This document shows, piece by piece, positions 6,872 through 16,543 of a DNA stretch of 64,000 nucleotides (the first letter of the stretch is position 1; each line of letters starts with the position of its first letter). The position numbers and the translations under genes were made by a program. Source of the DNA: Constantimarinum furrinae (lineage in GTDB: Bacteria; Bacteroidota; Bacteroidia; Flavobacteriales; Flavobacteriaceae). The notes below the pieces were generated by a model. That model had not been told where the DNA came from. It was given only the letters and a program-made list of their open reading frames with translations, and searched no databases. Location of the stretch: contig NZ_CP052909.1 in NCBI RefSeq assembly GCF_014295415.1, positions 2,728,001 through 2,792,000 on the forward strand, given 5' to 3'.

Positions 6872-9736
6872 TTACATCTTAACATCATTCAGTTTCACTT
6901 CTTCACCATCTTTGTTGAGAAGTTTAACCTCATCAAAATCCATCTTTTTGAATTGCGCAAATTGAGTAGCGGCGTCCCCAACGACCAGATAAGCCATTTT
7001 AGATTCATCCAGATATTTGTTAGCGAGTGCCTTATGTTGTTCCAATGTCATACCTCTAATCACGTCTTCTTCGCTGGCGATGTAATCTGCCGGAAGATCG
7101 TAACTACTCATTTCCTGTAACATACCCAGTAAAGAGAACTGTGTTTCGAATCGACGTGCATTAGATTTAATTAAGGCGTTCTTCGTGAACTCAAGGTCTT
7201 CAGGTGCTATGCCATTTTTATATTCAGCGATTTGATCCTTAAAGATCTGCACCGATTCTCCGGTGGTATTAGTTCTAACACTGGAAGACGCGGTAAACGT
7301 CCCCGGGATCTTACTTCCGGAGAAATTAGTTCGTGCTCCATAGGTATACCCCTTCTCTTCACGAAGAATAAGATTTACATTTCCTGAAAATGATCCTCCT
7401 AATTTATAATTCATAACTTCCGCAGGATAGAAATCCTTGTCGGTTCTCGGTAATGCGATATATCCGATATTGATCACTGACTGTTTTGCATTCGGGATAT
7501 CTACAAAGTATAAGGAAGCCTTGTCGCGATTATTGGCAATCGGATACTCAGGTATAATTACCTCTTTGGCGGCCCATCGCTCCTCAAGACCGTTCAGGTT
7601 GTTAAGTGCTGTCTCTTTATCGATCTTACCAACTACGTGAAATGTACTTACAGAGGGTGAAAAGTTCTTAGTATAGAATTCCTTAAGATCCCCAATAGTG
7701 ATGGCATTAACAGAGGCTTCTGTACCGCTGGTTGGGTAACTGAATATATGGTCTTCTCCGTATAAAATCTTGTTGTACACCTTATTTGCAACCGCATTCG
7801 GATTGGATTCGGCACGCTTAATATCGTTGATCGTCTTGGTCTTGATACGAGCAAATTCTTCTTCATCCCATCGCGGCTCCAAGAGAATTTCTTCGATAAG
7901 CTTCATGGTTCTGTCGAAGTTTCGGGTCAACGTATTTCCACGAATAACGATCGATTCATTGGTCGTATACATATTAATAGACGCGCCAAGCATTTCGATC
8001 TCTTCTTCTAATTGCTCGGGGGTCTTATTAGCTGTACCTTCCATCATAATATCGGTCATCAGGTTAGCCACACCATTTTTGTCTTTATTATCCAATAAAT
8101 GACCTCCTTCTATAACTAAACTAAAGTTCACTGTTGGGATTTCATTCTGTTCAATACCATAGACATCCATCCCATTGGAAAGCTCGGCCGTCCATGAGGT
8201 TGGAATGTTCAGTTTTGGCGCTGGACCTTGTTCCGGCTCCACAGAACGATCGAATTTTGAAGGTGTCTTAGCGATCTCTTCATTCGATTCTTCGATAGTC
8301 TTGGTGACATTTTCTTTGATCTCTTCCTCTACAACAGGTGCTTTTGTCGAGTTTTCTGCGATGAGTTCCAGTTCCCCTTTCGGTACGAAGCTCGTCATGA
8401 TAAAAGGTTTCCCTTTGATGTACTTTTCGTATACCCTCATCACATCTTCCTTAGTCACCTTTTTAATATTTTCAATATCCTGCTCAATAAACCCGGGATC
8501 ACCCGCAAACACGTTATATTGTGCCAACTGGAAGGATTTACCTAACACGCTGCTAATTCCATTGTAAAAGTCTGTTTCCAGTCCGGCCTTAATACGCTCC
8601 ACATCGCGGTCTGTAACTCCTTCTGTTTCAAAAAGCGTAAACGCTTCGTTGATACCCGCTTCAACCTGGTCGAGGTCTACACCGCTGTTTGCCGTAATGA
8701 TAATATGAAATTCTCCGGCGATCTCCTGAGAATTATTGTAAGCCACTGTTCTAGCAGTAAGATCCTTTTCCTTTACAAGGATCTTATAAAGGGGTGCCTT
8801 TTTTCCGCGAGAAAAGATCTCAGCAAGAAAATCTAATGCATAGGCATCTTCAGTATATTGTTCAACCGTAGGCCAAACCATATCAAGACGCGGTGCACTG
8901 GCAAAATTATCTTCGTGGAATAATCTTTTAGTCTCAGAAATGGTAACAGGTTGTGGTTCTAATTTCGGAACTTCCTGACGACGCTTTATCTCACCGAAAT
9001 ATTTTTCGATCATCGCTTTGGCCTCATCGATCTCGAAATCACCCGCAAGTACCAACGTAGCGTTGTTTGGTCCGTAAAAACGATCGTAGAACTCACGCAC
9101 ATCTTCTACAGTAGCACTTTGCAGATCCACTAATTCGCCAATTACCTGCCAGTTATAGGGATGTCCTTCAGGATACAAATTTTTGTCAAGTACCCAACTC
9201 ACATGTCCGTAAGGATTATTATCTACACGTTGTCTTTTTTCGTTCTGAACCACTTCCTGCTGATTGTAAAATGCAGATTCAGTAACGGTATTGATAAGAT
9301 ATCCCATACGATCACTTTCTAACCACATAACAGTTTCCATGGCGTTCTTTGGAACTACCTCATAGTAAATAGTACCGTCTTTCCAGGTTCCTCCATTAAG
9401 CGTACCCCCTGCATCCTGGATCTTCTTAAAGAACTGATCCTGCGGAACATTTTCAGATTCCTGAAACAACATATGCTCAAATAAATGGGCAAAACCGGTT
9501 CTTCCGGTCTTTTCACGGTTTGACCCTACCCCGTACTGAATGGCAAGAGAAACTATTGGATCACTTTTGTCTTGATGCAGTACAACATCAAGGCCATTTT
9601 CCAATTCGTATTTTTCAAATTCTAAGGAAAGCTTAGCACTTTCTTCTTTTTTGTCTTTGGTTTTATCGCCACAAGAAATTACAGCGAAGGTAAATAAAGC
9701 CAGTATTGCGGCTTTAGTAAAGGTTTTTGATATCAT
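6872..9736 (-). CDS. M16 family (insulinase/pitrilysin) zinc peptidase, two-domain lipoprotein
   Basis: Probable periplasmic or outer-membrane-associated zinc metallopeptidase of 954 residues. The N-terminus is a lipoprotein signal ending in FAVISC with the lipidated Cys at about 22. The inverted zinc motif HxxEH is seen as HLFEH at about 84-88. Two consecutive M16 halves are present: the second begins near residue 515 after an acidic/Lys linker and lacks HxxEH, as in other fused pairs of an active and a regulatory half. Physiological substrate unknown. It is a single gene followed by a strong terminator; a 9-3-9 inverted repeat (9806-9826) lies about 80 bp upstream of its start. Confidence 0.9.
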   Translation of the reverse strand: MISKTFTKAAILALFTFAVISCGDKTKDKKEESAKLSLEFEKYELENGLDVVLHQDKSDPIVSLAIQYGVGSNREKTGRTGFAHLFEHMLFQESENVPQDQFFKKIQDAGGTLNGGTWKDGTIYYEVVPKNAMETVMWLESDRMGYLINTVTESAFYNQQEVVQNEKRQRVDNNPYGHVSWVLDKNLYPEGHPYNWQVIGELVDLQSATVEDVREFYDRFYGPNNATLVLAGDFEIDEAKAMIEKYFGEIKRRQEVPKLEPQPVTISETKRLFHEDNFASAPRLDMVWPTVEQYTEDAYALDFLAEIFSRGKKAPLYKILVKEKDLTARTVAYNNSQEIAGEFHIIITANSGVDLDQVEAGINEAFTLFETEGVTDRDVERIKAGLETDFYNGISSVLGKSFQLAQYNVFAGDPGFIEQDIENIKKVTKEDVMRVYEKYIKGKPFIMTSFVPKGELELIAENSTKAPVVEEEIKENVTKTIEESNEEIAKTPSKFDRSVEPEQGPAPKLNIPTSWTAELSNGMDVYGIEQNEIPTVNFSLVIEGGHLLDNKDKNGVANLMTDIMMEGTANKTPEQLEEEIEMLGASINMYTTNESIVIRGNTLTRNFDRTMKLIEEILLEPRWDEEEFARIKTKTINDIKRAESNPNAVANKVYNKILYGEDHIFSYPTSGTEASVNAITIGDLKEFYTKNFSPSVSTFHVVGKIDKETALNNLNGLEERWAAKEVIIPEYPIANNRDKASLYFVDIPNAKQSVINIGYIALPRTDKDFYPAEVMNYKLGGSFSGNVNLILREEKGYTYGARTNFSGSKIPGTFTASSSVRTNTTGESVQIFKDQIAEYKNGIAPEDLEFTKNALIKSNARRFETQFSLLGMLQEMSSYDLPADYIASEEDVIRGMTLEQHKALANKYLDESKMAYLVVGDAATQFAQFKKMDFDEVKLLNKDGEEVKLNDVKM

Positions 9737-9805
9737 TATTTGATTAATTTTTATTGGGCACTAAAGATACAATTGGGTATAGTTCCAAATCTTAATATTT
9801 TGTTA

Positions 9806-9826
9806 AAATGAATTTAGAATTCATTT
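9806..9826. repeat. 9-3-9 inverted repeat between yifB and the M16 peptidase gene
   Basis: Arms AAATGAATT and AATTCATTT with spacer TAG. It begins 13 bp past the yifB stop and about 70 bp before the peptidase start. No U-run follows, so it could be a weak terminator or an operator. Confidence 0.35.
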
Positions 9827-9838
9827 ATTCATAGAAGT

Positions 9839-11380
9839 TTAACCAAACCATCCATCCCTGTCCAAACTTCTATATTGAATGGCTTCCGAAATATGATTCC
9901 CCGTAATAGCTTCTGAAACTTCCAGATCGGCTATAGTTCGTGCTACTTTCAGGATCCTGTCATACGCTCGGGCTGAAAGATGTAAGCGTTCCATAGCCGT
10001 TTTTAGCAATTCTAATGAAGACTTATTTAATTTACAATACTTCCGAATCTGCTTTACCCCCATCTGTGCATTGTAATGGATATTCTCAAATTCTGAAAAC
10101 CGCAGGGTTTGAATCTCCCTGGCTCTGGTCACCCGCTCCCGAATAACCACACTTTGCTCACCCTTTCGTTCCTCACTCAACTTATCGAAAGGGACCGGGG
10201 TCACCTCTATATGAATATCGATCCGGTCTAACAAGGGACCCGAGATCTTGCTTAGATACCTTTGCATCTCCTGTGGTGAGGAAACTACCGGAGCTTCAGG
10301 GTCGTTGAAATACCCTCCCGGACTCGGATTCATACTCGCTACCAGCATAAAACTTGACGGATAGGTTACCGTAAATTTTGCTCTCGAAATAGTAACATCC
10401 CGGTCTTCCAGGGGCTGACGCATCACCTCAAGTACGCTGCGTTTGAACTCCGGAAGCTCATCCAGAAAAAGAACTCCGTTATGTGCCAGAGAGATCTCCC
10501 CGGGCTGCGGATAGGTCCCGCCACCTACCAATGCCACATCCGAGATAGTATGATGCGGACTCCGAAACGGGCGTGATGTCATTATTCCTCCCTTTTGTAA
10601 CGTTCTTCCGGCTACACTGTGGATCTTGGTCGTTTCCAGAGCTTCAGTGAGCGAAAACGGTGGCAGGATGCTGGGTAGGCGCTTGGCGAGCATGGTTTTC
10701 CCCGAACCCGGCGGACCGATCAAAATAATATTATGACCGCCGGCGGCAGCGATCTCCATACAACGCTTGACAGATTCCTGCCCTTTTACATCCGAAAAAT
10801 CGTATTCGGGGTTTTCAAGGTGTTCGTAGAATTCGGCTTCGATATCAATTTTAGTAGGAGTTATCGGTATATCTTCTGAAAAGAATTCAATGACCTGGGC
10901 TATCGTTTCAGCACCAAGAATTTCGATACCCTGTACAATAGCAGCTTCTTTGGCATTCTGCTTCGGAAGAATAAAACCTTTAAATCCCTCCTCTCTCGCG
11001 TTAATGGCAATAGGTAACGCCCCGCGAATTGGCTGAAGCTTTCCATCCAGTGATAATTCACCCATAATAATATAATCCTTTAAAGGTATGGTTTCAGAGA
11101 TCTGTCCCGTGGCCACCAATATCCCCATTGCCAAGGTAAGATCATAAGCCGATCCCTCCTTCCGCAGATCGGCAGGTGACATATTGAGTATAAGTTTTTT
11201 ACCCGGAATGCGATAACCGTTATTTTGAAGTGCGGCAGCGATCCTGTAGTTACTCTCTTTTATGGCGTTATCCGGCAATCCTACCAGATGATAACCAATA
11301 CCGTTATCCACATTTACTTCCACTGTGATGGTGGTTGCGTCTACACCAAACACAGCACTCCCGTATACTTTTGTGAGCAT
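9839..11380 (-). CDS. comM: YifB/ComM-type Mg chelatase-like AAA+ ATPase
   Basis: AAA+ ATPase of the YifB/ComM family, 513 residues, the usual length. In Vibrio and Haemophilus ComM is a branch-migration helicase that helps integrate DNA during natural transformation; that role here is by family only. Visible: N-terminal ChlI-type domain starting [18 protein letters not shown], Walker [11 protein letters not shown] near 218, Walker [10 protein letters not shown], an SPHHTISD segment, and the C-terminal Mg chelatase region with [18 protein letters not shown]. It lies alone between the M16 peptidase and the response regulator gene. Confidence 0.93.
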   Translation of the reverse strand: MLTKVYGSAVFGVDATTITVEVNVDNGIGYHLVGLPDNAIKESNYRIAAALQNNGYRIPGKKLILNMSPADLRKEGSAYDLTLAMGILVATGQISETIPLKDYIIMGELSLDGKLQPIRGALPIAINAREEGFKGFILPKQNAKEAAIVQGIEILGAETIAQVIEFFSEDIPITPTKIDIEAEFYEHLENPEYDFSDVKGQESVKRCMEIAAAGGHNIILIGPPGSGKTMLAKRLPSILPPFSLTEALETTKIHSVAGRTLQKGGIMTSRPFRSPHHTISDVALVGGGTYPQPGEISLAHNGVLFLDELPEFKRSVLEVMRQPLEDRDVTISRAKFTVTYPSSFMLVASMNPSPGGYFNDPEAPVVSSPQEMQRYLSKISGPLLDRIDIHIEVTPVPFDKLSEERKGEQSVVIRERVTRAREIQTLRFSEFENIHYNAQMGVKQIRKYCKLNKSSLELLKTAMERLHLSARAYDRILKVARTIADLEVSEAITGNHISEAIQYRSLDRDGWFG

Positions 11381-11525
11381 AATCTTTCAGCTTAAAAAAT
11401 ATAGGGGAGTTACTGCTGTATGAAGATACTAAATCTGTCTAAGGATTTCAATCGATGAATAATATTTTCCGAAGAAATTCTTCAATACATCCACAAAAAT
11501 TATCTGACCGAGAACTACTTGTCCT

Positions 11526-12200
11526 TTAATTTTCAATGATAATTGGCGGCACTAGATCATTGTTAATCGCAAAGATCACAAGTCCTGCGATATTTTTTAC
11601 TCCTGTCTTTTCCAATAGGTTTTTACGATGCACTTCTACCGTACGCGGACTAATAAAAAGTTTTTCGGCAATTTCATGAGTGGTGTTTTGTTTACATATC
11701 AGCTCCAGCACTTCCTTTTCTCTAGGCGTTATAAAGGATTCGTCAAAAACCGTTCGTTCCTCCAATTTACTACCGGAAGCAAAACGTTCATTCACAATAT
11801 CCATCACCGTTTTATCGTAATAAAAACCGTTGTAATAAACCTGCTTTATGGTGTGCAACACTTTAGAAGGCGGAGAATTTTTTACCAGATAAGCGCTGGC
11901 TCCCACATCGATCATATTTCTTATAAAAGGCTTGGAATTGTATGTCGTTAATGCAACAATACGAACCTCATCATAAGCCTTATGAATTACCTTGGTGGCT
12001 TCAACCCCGTTAAGCTCGGGCATCTTAATATCCATGATAATGATATGAGGAAGATCTTCTGTCCCCGCAAGGTACTCCAATAGCTCTTTACCATTGGAAG
12101 CTTCATGTACGATATTAATATCCGGATCCTTGGAAAGAATATGAGACATACCTACCCTGAACAATTCTTCGTCATCTGCTAATACAATATTGATCATCAT
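11526..12200 (-). CDS. NarL/LuxR-type response regulator
   Basis: Two-component DNA-binding response regulator, 224 residues. The receiver domain occupies 1-120 with the phosphoacceptor Asp at about 57 (HIIIMDIKMPEL), an early acidic pair in LADDEE and a Lys in YLVKNSPPS. The C-terminal LuxR helix-turn-helix is at about 150-215 (TPREKEVLELICKQNTTHEIAEKL and following). Its start is 2 bp from the sensor kinase stop, so the pair is co-transcribed and this is the cognate regulator. No target site was identified. Confidence 0.93.
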   Translation of the reverse strand: MMINIVLADDEELFRVGMSHILSKDPDINIVHEASNGKELLEYLAGTEDLPHIIIMDIKMPELNGVEATKVIHKAYDEVRIVALTTYNSKPFIRNMIDVGASAYLVKNSPPSKVLHTIKQVYYNGFYYDKTVMDIVNERFASGSKLEERTVFDESFITPREKEVLELICKQNTTHEIAEKLFISPRTVEVHRKNLLEKTGVKNIAGLVIFAINNDLVPPIIIEN

Positions 12201-12202
12201 AT

Positions 12203-13000
12203 TTAAATTGATATTTCTATCGTTCCTTTTATACCATTTCCCGGACTCGCATCCATCTTCAGATTACCGTCTAAAATTGCCACTCTGTTAACAATTCCGC
12301 TCATCCCCAGGCCTTTTGCATTTTTAACGGCAAAAGCATCAAAGCCCTTTCCGTTGTCTTCATAATGTAAAGATACCAAGTTTTCAGACGAATCTAAAGT
12401 AAGATGAATGGAAGTCGCTTCCGAATGTTTAATAGTGTTGTTTACCAATTCCTGCGCGATACGAAATAGATGCAGTTCACGATCGGCTGCTAGGGTTCCT
12501 GGGTCGTAATTGAAGCTATAATGAAGCGCATACTTTCCTGTTTCCAATAATTCTTCGCAAAGTTCTTCCAGAGCGGCCTGTAGCCCGAATTTTTCTAAAG
12601 TGGGTGGTAGCAGGTCGTGTGCGATCTGGCGTGAACTCTCTAAAACGGTTGTGGTTACTGCGAGTATGCTCGCACCTATTTTATTGGTCTCTTCCGAAGG
12701 AATGCCCTCTTCAGCCAACATATTGGCGTTAAGGGAAACGATATTCAATTTTGAAGATATCGCATCGTGAAGATCCTGAGCGATTCGCTGTCGTTCCTCC
12801 TCCTGAGTAATGATAGTCGCCTGAAGTATTTCCTTTTGATGATCAACTTCCAGTTTGGCCTTTTCGCGTTCACTTTTTATAACCCGCTTGCTGGAATAGT
12901 AAAAAAAGGCAATAATGGCAATAGACATCAAAGCCAGCAACCCGATCGCCAACATGATCACATAAACTACCTGATTATTTTCGGCTATAAGTGAATCCAT
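12203..13000 (-). CDS. Sensor histidine kinase, HisKA_3 type, with one membrane helix
   Basis: Histidine kinase of the LiaS/NarX/DegS-like class, 265 residues. One transmembrane helix at about 11-33, a short linker helix, then the HisKA_3 dimerisation box with phosphoacceptor His at about 78 (RIAQDLHDAI), and an HATPase domain with LFRIAQELVNNTIKHSEA (N box) and EDNGKGFD (G box). There is no extracellular or PAS sensor domain, so sensing may depend on the membrane protein encoded 3 bp upstream. It feeds the LuxR-type regulator directly downstream. Confidence 0.92.
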   Translation of the reverse strand: MDSLIAENNQVVYVIMLAIGLLALMSIAIIAFFYYSSKRVIKSEREKAKLEVDHQKEILQATIITQEEERQRIAQDLHDAISSKLNIVSLNANMLAEEGIPSEETNKIGASILAVTTTVLESSRQIAHDLLPPTLEKFGLQAALEELCEELLETGKYALHYSFNYDPGTLAADRELHLFRIAQELVNNTIKHSEATSIHLTLDSSENLVSLHYEDNGKGFDAFAVKNAKGLGMSGIVNRVAILDGNLKMDASPGNGIKGTIEISI

Positions 13001-13003
13001 TTG

Positions 13004-13657
13004 TTACATCAAACTATTAGGATTATTATTCTGTGATTTTGATGGGCGAAAGTTCCTGTACCACTCTACGAAGATCAATATTACAAAGATGAGGTAGAGT
13101 AAATCATTAAGAATTCCAATATATTTCATGGTCTCCGACGGGATATCTAGTTTTAGTATTAGATTTCCGGAAGCAAAAAACAATATGCTGGATACAAAAT
13201 AAAGAATTACCCCGGCGTTCACATACAAAAAACTTGCGTTCCCCGATAAGGACTTGTAATAATACAGAAGTGCATATATCGCAATGATACTTTGGGTGAT
13301 GGTCACTCCAAAACTATTATAACTATAAAATACCGAAAAGTCCAACGTATATTGAATACCCAGAAGTACAAGTGCTGCAAACATCACATAATAAACCCAT
13401 TTTTTATCAAATAAAAGTTTGTAAAAAACAGACATAAAAATAAACTGCCCTATAAAGTAATAATTGAACAGAAAAATATTCTCGGTTTTCATCGAGGCGT
13501 AATAAAACAGTAAACCCTGAATTACCGCAATAAAAATAAGGTAAACGGTAAAAACTTTATAAACCGCAGAATGTTTCTTAAAACTTATAAGATAGATGAT
13601 GGGTAATAGTATGGATAAAACTATGACCGAATTATTGAAAATTAAAATGTATTCCAG
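13004..13657 (-). CDS. Polytopic membrane protein of the two-component operon; start probably non-ATG
   Basis: Unknown function; candidate membrane partner of the adjacent sensor kinase. From the first ATG (13492) the product would be 162 residues with about five hydrophobic helices. Reading further upstream in frame there is no stop until 13679, and this stretch encodes two more helix-like segments (for example IFNNSVIVLSILLPIIYLI). That is unlikely by chance in AT-rich DNA, so the true protein is probably about 217 residues. No ATG, GTG or TTG is available there; CTG at 13655-13657, 2 bases after the TAG of the upstream gene, is the best candidate and would allow translational coupling. The exact start is uncertain. 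Confidence 0.65.
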   Translation of the reverse strand: MEYILIFNNSVIVLSILLPIIYLISFKKHSAVYKVFTVYLIFIAVIQGLLFYYASMKTENIFLFNYYFIGQFIFMSVFYKLLFDKKWVYYVMFAALVLLGIQYTLDFSVFYSYNSFGVTITQSIIAIYALLYYYKSLSGNASFLYVNAGVILYFVSSILFFASGNLILKLDIPSETMKYIGILNDLLYLIFVILIFVEWYRNFRPSKSQNNNPNSLM

Positions 13658-13659
13658 AA

Positions 13660-14025
13660 CTATTGATTTAAAGCACTGTTAGCATCACACCATGGCGGAC
13701 AAGGTTTTGAAAAATCCCAAAGACTATTGCCGTTGGTCCCGTAACCATCATCATTGGGTAAGAGATCTCTGTAAATGGTTCCTCCTTTTCCATCAGACTC
13801 CTGAGTAGTTCCCACCACGATCAGTTTTTCAGTATTGGTGTCGTCGATACCTAAATAGACTCTCGCACATGGATTTCCTCCTTGATTCTTTATTTCATCA
13901 ATGGCTCCCTGTAAATCCTCAAGCGGAAGCAAAAAAGCTCTGCAGTTGCTTTCAGGAGTATCTCTCCACTGACTGGTCCAGGTTTTGGCCTGTGCCAATG
14001 TGATCTTTTTATCTGTTTCGCTCAT
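13660..14025 (-). CDS. Small hypothetical protein heading the two-component operon, paralogue of the protein at 41-400
   Basis: Function not recognised; 121 residues, soluble-looking. It shares with the protein at 41-400 the Trp-containing N-terminal helix, the LxxLQxxxxxIK helix, an NPxxRxY strand, a DD-N turn and a Pro-rich tail (here PCPPWC with two Cys). No signal peptide. Its stop touches the probable start of the membrane protein, so it appears to be the first gene of a unit containing a membrane protein, a sensor kinase and a response regulator. The context suggests a signalling or accessory role, which is inference only. Confidence 0.75.
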   Translation of the reverse strand: MSETDKKITLAQAKTWTSQWRDTPESNCRAFLLPLEDLQGAIDEIKNQGGNPCARVYLGIDDTNTEKLIVVGTTQESDGKGGTIYRDLLPNDDGYGTNGNSLWDFSKPCPPWCDANSALNQ

Positions 14026-14115
14026 AATAAAATTGTATTAGTTAATGGTTTTTAAAAATAAAAAAACCCTTGATAGCGAACGAGGATTTGGAAGTAAATA
14101 TTTGTGCGTATGGGG

Positions 14116-15684
14116 TTATCTCATATCCAGCCATTTAGACATCAATTTCTTGGTGGAAGGTGAATTCACCATGTTAATTTCCTTATTTTCAATAGCTTTC
14201 AGAGTATTCTTAGCGATCTTTTTACCTAATTCTACTCCCCATTGATCAAAACTAAAAATATTCCAGACTACTCCCTGAACAAAGATCTTATGTTCGTACA
14301 AGGCAACCAAACCGCCTAAGCTTTCAGGTGTCAATTTTTTAATAAGCAGTGTATTTGAAGGTTTGTTGCCTTCAAATTCTTTATATCCTTTAATATTCTT
14401 ATCCTGAGTTCCTTGCATTAACGCTTCAGTTTGTGCAAAACAATTGGCTACAAGCTTTTGTTGGTTCACCGGATCGTTATAGAGTGATTCGGCAAAAAGA
14501 ATAAAATCGGTTGGAATAAATTTGGTACCCTGATGCAACAACTGAAAAAAAGCATGCTGGGCATTAGTGCCCGTACTACCCCAGACGATGGTACCGGTCT
14601 GGTAATCCACTTTCTTTCCGTTTCTATCAGTTTGCTTGCCATTACTCTCCATAGCTGCCTGTTGCAAATAAGGCACAAACTCGGTGAGATACTGCGAATA
14701 CGGTATCACCGCTTCACTTTCAGCATTAAAAAAATTGTTGTACCATACCGAAAGTAATGCTAAAATTACCGGTAGGTTTTCTGAAAAGTCGGCCGATCTA
14801 AAATGGCTATCCATCGTATGAGCACCTTTCAATAGCGATTCAAAATTTGAATACCCCAATCCGCAGCAAACCGATAATCCCACAGCACTCCACAATGAAA
14901 ACCGACCTCCTACCCAATCCCAGACAGGAAAAATATTTTCAGCGTGAATCCCGAATTTTATCGCTGCAGCCTCATTCTGACTAACAGCCACAAAGTGTTT
15001 AGCAATATCACGTTCCGAACCTTGTTTCAAAAACCACTTTTTGATGATCTTGGCATTGGTAAGTGTTTCCTGAGTAGAAAAACTCTTCGAAACCACAATA
15101 AACAAAGTTGTTTCAGGATCGAGAGTTGCTAGCGTTTGAGTGAGATGATCACCATCGACATTTGAGATGAATAGAACGTTAAGATGATTCCTATAATGAG
15201 ACATCGCCTCCATTACCATGGCAGGGCCCAGGTTACTGCCTCCAATACCAACATTCACGATATGGGTAATCGCTTTCCCACTATATCCCATATGTGTCCC
15301 ACGGATTATTTTTTCTGAAAAAGCTTTCATTTGTTTCAGTGCTCCCTTTATTTCCGGTTTCATAGCCGAAAGATCACGCAATGCAGTATGGAGTACCGCC
15401 CTGTCTTCGGTAACATTGATCTTTTCGCCTGAAAACTGTTGTTGGATCGCTTCCTTGAGTTGTACCTCCTCGGCCAGCTGAATCAACAACGAAATGCTTT
15501 CCTCGGTAATTCGATTTTTTGAAAAATCAAGATAAAAATCCTCAAAATGTATGCTGAACTTTTCAGCTCTTTGAGGATCATCGGTAAACTGTTGCCGTAT
15601 CCTAAGCGTTTTTATCTGCTCAAAATGCTCCTGAAGTTTCTTCCAGGCCTGGGTAGTCGTTGGATTTACAGAAGGCAGCCTCAT
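14116..15684 (-). CDS. pgi: Glucose-6-phosphate isomerase
   Basis: Interconverts glucose 6-phosphate and fructose 6-phosphate in glycolysis and gluconeogenesis. 522 residues with the phosphosugar isomerase signatures: VNVGIGGSNLGPAMV, VVSKSFSTQETLTNA, FPVWDWVGGRFSLWSAVGL and GSTGTNAQHAFFQLLHQG, plus a late Lys-containing SFDQWGVELGK. The start overlaps the end of the kinase gene by 4 bp (ATGA). It is the last gene of the leftward pfkA-gapA-kinase-pgi unit. Confidence 0.96.
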   Translation of the reverse strand: MRLPSVNPTTTQAWKKLQEHFEQIKTLRIRQQFTDDPQRAEKFSIHFEDFYLDFSKNRITEESISLLIQLAEEVQLKEAIQQQFSGEKINVTEDRAVLHTALRDLSAMKPEIKGALKQMKAFSEKIIRGTHMGYSGKAITHIVNVGIGGSNLGPAMVMEAMSHYRNHLNVLFISNVDGDHLTQTLATLDPETTLFIVVSKSFSTQETLTNAKIIKKWFLKQGSERDIAKHFVAVSQNEAAAIKFGIHAENIFPVWDWVGGRFSLWSAVGLSVCCGLGYSNFESLLKGAHTMDSHFRSADFSENLPVILALLSVWYNNFFNAESEAVIPYSQYLTEFVPYLQQAAMESNGKQTDRNGKKVDYQTGTIVWGSTGTNAQHAFFQLLHQGTKFIPTDFILFAESLYNDPVNQQKLVANCFAQTEALMQGTQDKNIKGYKEFEGNKPSNTLLIKKLTPESLGGLVALYEHKIFVQGVVWNIFSFDQWGVELGKKIAKNTLKAIENKEINMVNSPSTKKLMSKWLDMR

Positions 15685-16541
15685 TCGATGGTAAGTTTAT
15701 GTTCTTTGTAATACGATATAAGTCCGTCAATAGGCCTCTTAACGAAATTGCCGGCTTGTAAATTGTGTTTCTGTAAAGCGGTTTTAATAAGTGTTTCTGA
15801 AAAATGTGCAATAGAACCAACAAAATGAACAGGAAGTCTTTTGGCTTCAGTGAAGGTTAGGATCCGGCATTCAATAAATCGTTCAATTCCTTCTGAAAGC
15901 AATGCCGAGAAATAATCATTTTCAATTTCCGATAAAAAAATAAACTCCGCAAAAGAAGCAAGATAGGCATTGGGGTTGGGTTGTTTATACAACTGCATCT
16001 TTATATGATCCGGTTCAAGATCGAAACGTTTTGCAAATTCTGAAGCAACTTCCGTAGGCATTTTTTTATAGAAATAATCCCGAAGCAATTGCTTGCCAAA
16101 ATAATTTCCACTCGCCTCATCCATGACCGAATACCCCAGGGAAGGAGCATTTAAATGAACGGTTTTACCGTCGAAATAACAGCTGTTGGACCCGGTTCCA
16201 AGTATGCAAACAATTCCGGGCTCGTTGGTCACAGACAAAACCGCTGCCATAATATCTTCGTTCACCGAAACCTTAGCCTTAGGAAATAATTCCTGTAAAA
16301 GGTTCGACAGAATTGCAACCGGCGTTTCTGTCCCGCAACCTGCTCCAAAGAAATCTAGCGTAGTGACCTCTTCAACCACACCTTCTAATTCAGCATTCGA
16401 TAAAATTCGGGTTTTAAGTTCTTCGGAAGATATAACAGCCGGATTAAGACCTTGTGTCCTGGTTTTAAGTTGTACTTCACCCTTCTTATCCAGTAAGATC
16501 CAATCACATTTTGTAGAGCCTCCGTCGGTTATCAATACCAT
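15681..16541 (-). CDS. BadF/BadG/BcrA/BcrD-type ATPase, probable N-acetylglucosamine kinase
   Basis: Sugar kinase of the actin-like ATPase fold, 286 residues. The phosphate-1 motif is at the N-terminus (LITDGGSTKCDW), the GTGSNSCYFDG segment near 115, and the adenosine-type HFVGSIAHF near 250. The closest family reading is eukaryote-like N-acetylglucosamine kinase, which phosphorylates GlcNAc at O6. It sits between gapA (2-bp gap) and pgi (4-bp overlap), so a glucokinase-like or amino-sugar entry role into the same glycolytic unit is plausible. Exact substrate uncertain. Confidence 0.8.
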   Translation of the reverse strand: MVLITDGGSTKCDWILLDKKGEVQLKTRTQGLNPAVISSEELKTRILSNAELEGVVEEVTTLDFFGAGCGTETPVAILSNLLQELFPKAKVSVNEDIMAAVLSVTNEPGIVCILGTGSNSCYFDGKTVHLNAPSLGYSVMDEASGNYFGKQLLRDYFYKKMPTEVASEFAKRFDLEPDHIKMQLYKQPNPNAYLASFAEFIFLSEIENDYFSALLSEGIERFIECRILTFTEAKRLPVHFVGSIAHFSETLIKTALQKHNLQAGNFVKRPIDGLISYYKEHKLTIE

Positions 16542-16543
16542 AA

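Noticed and set aside
13002-13009. TGTTACAT, matching the ATGTAACA half-site
   Set aside because: A single copy without a 21-bp partner, formed by the Met-stop end of one gene and the start of the next.
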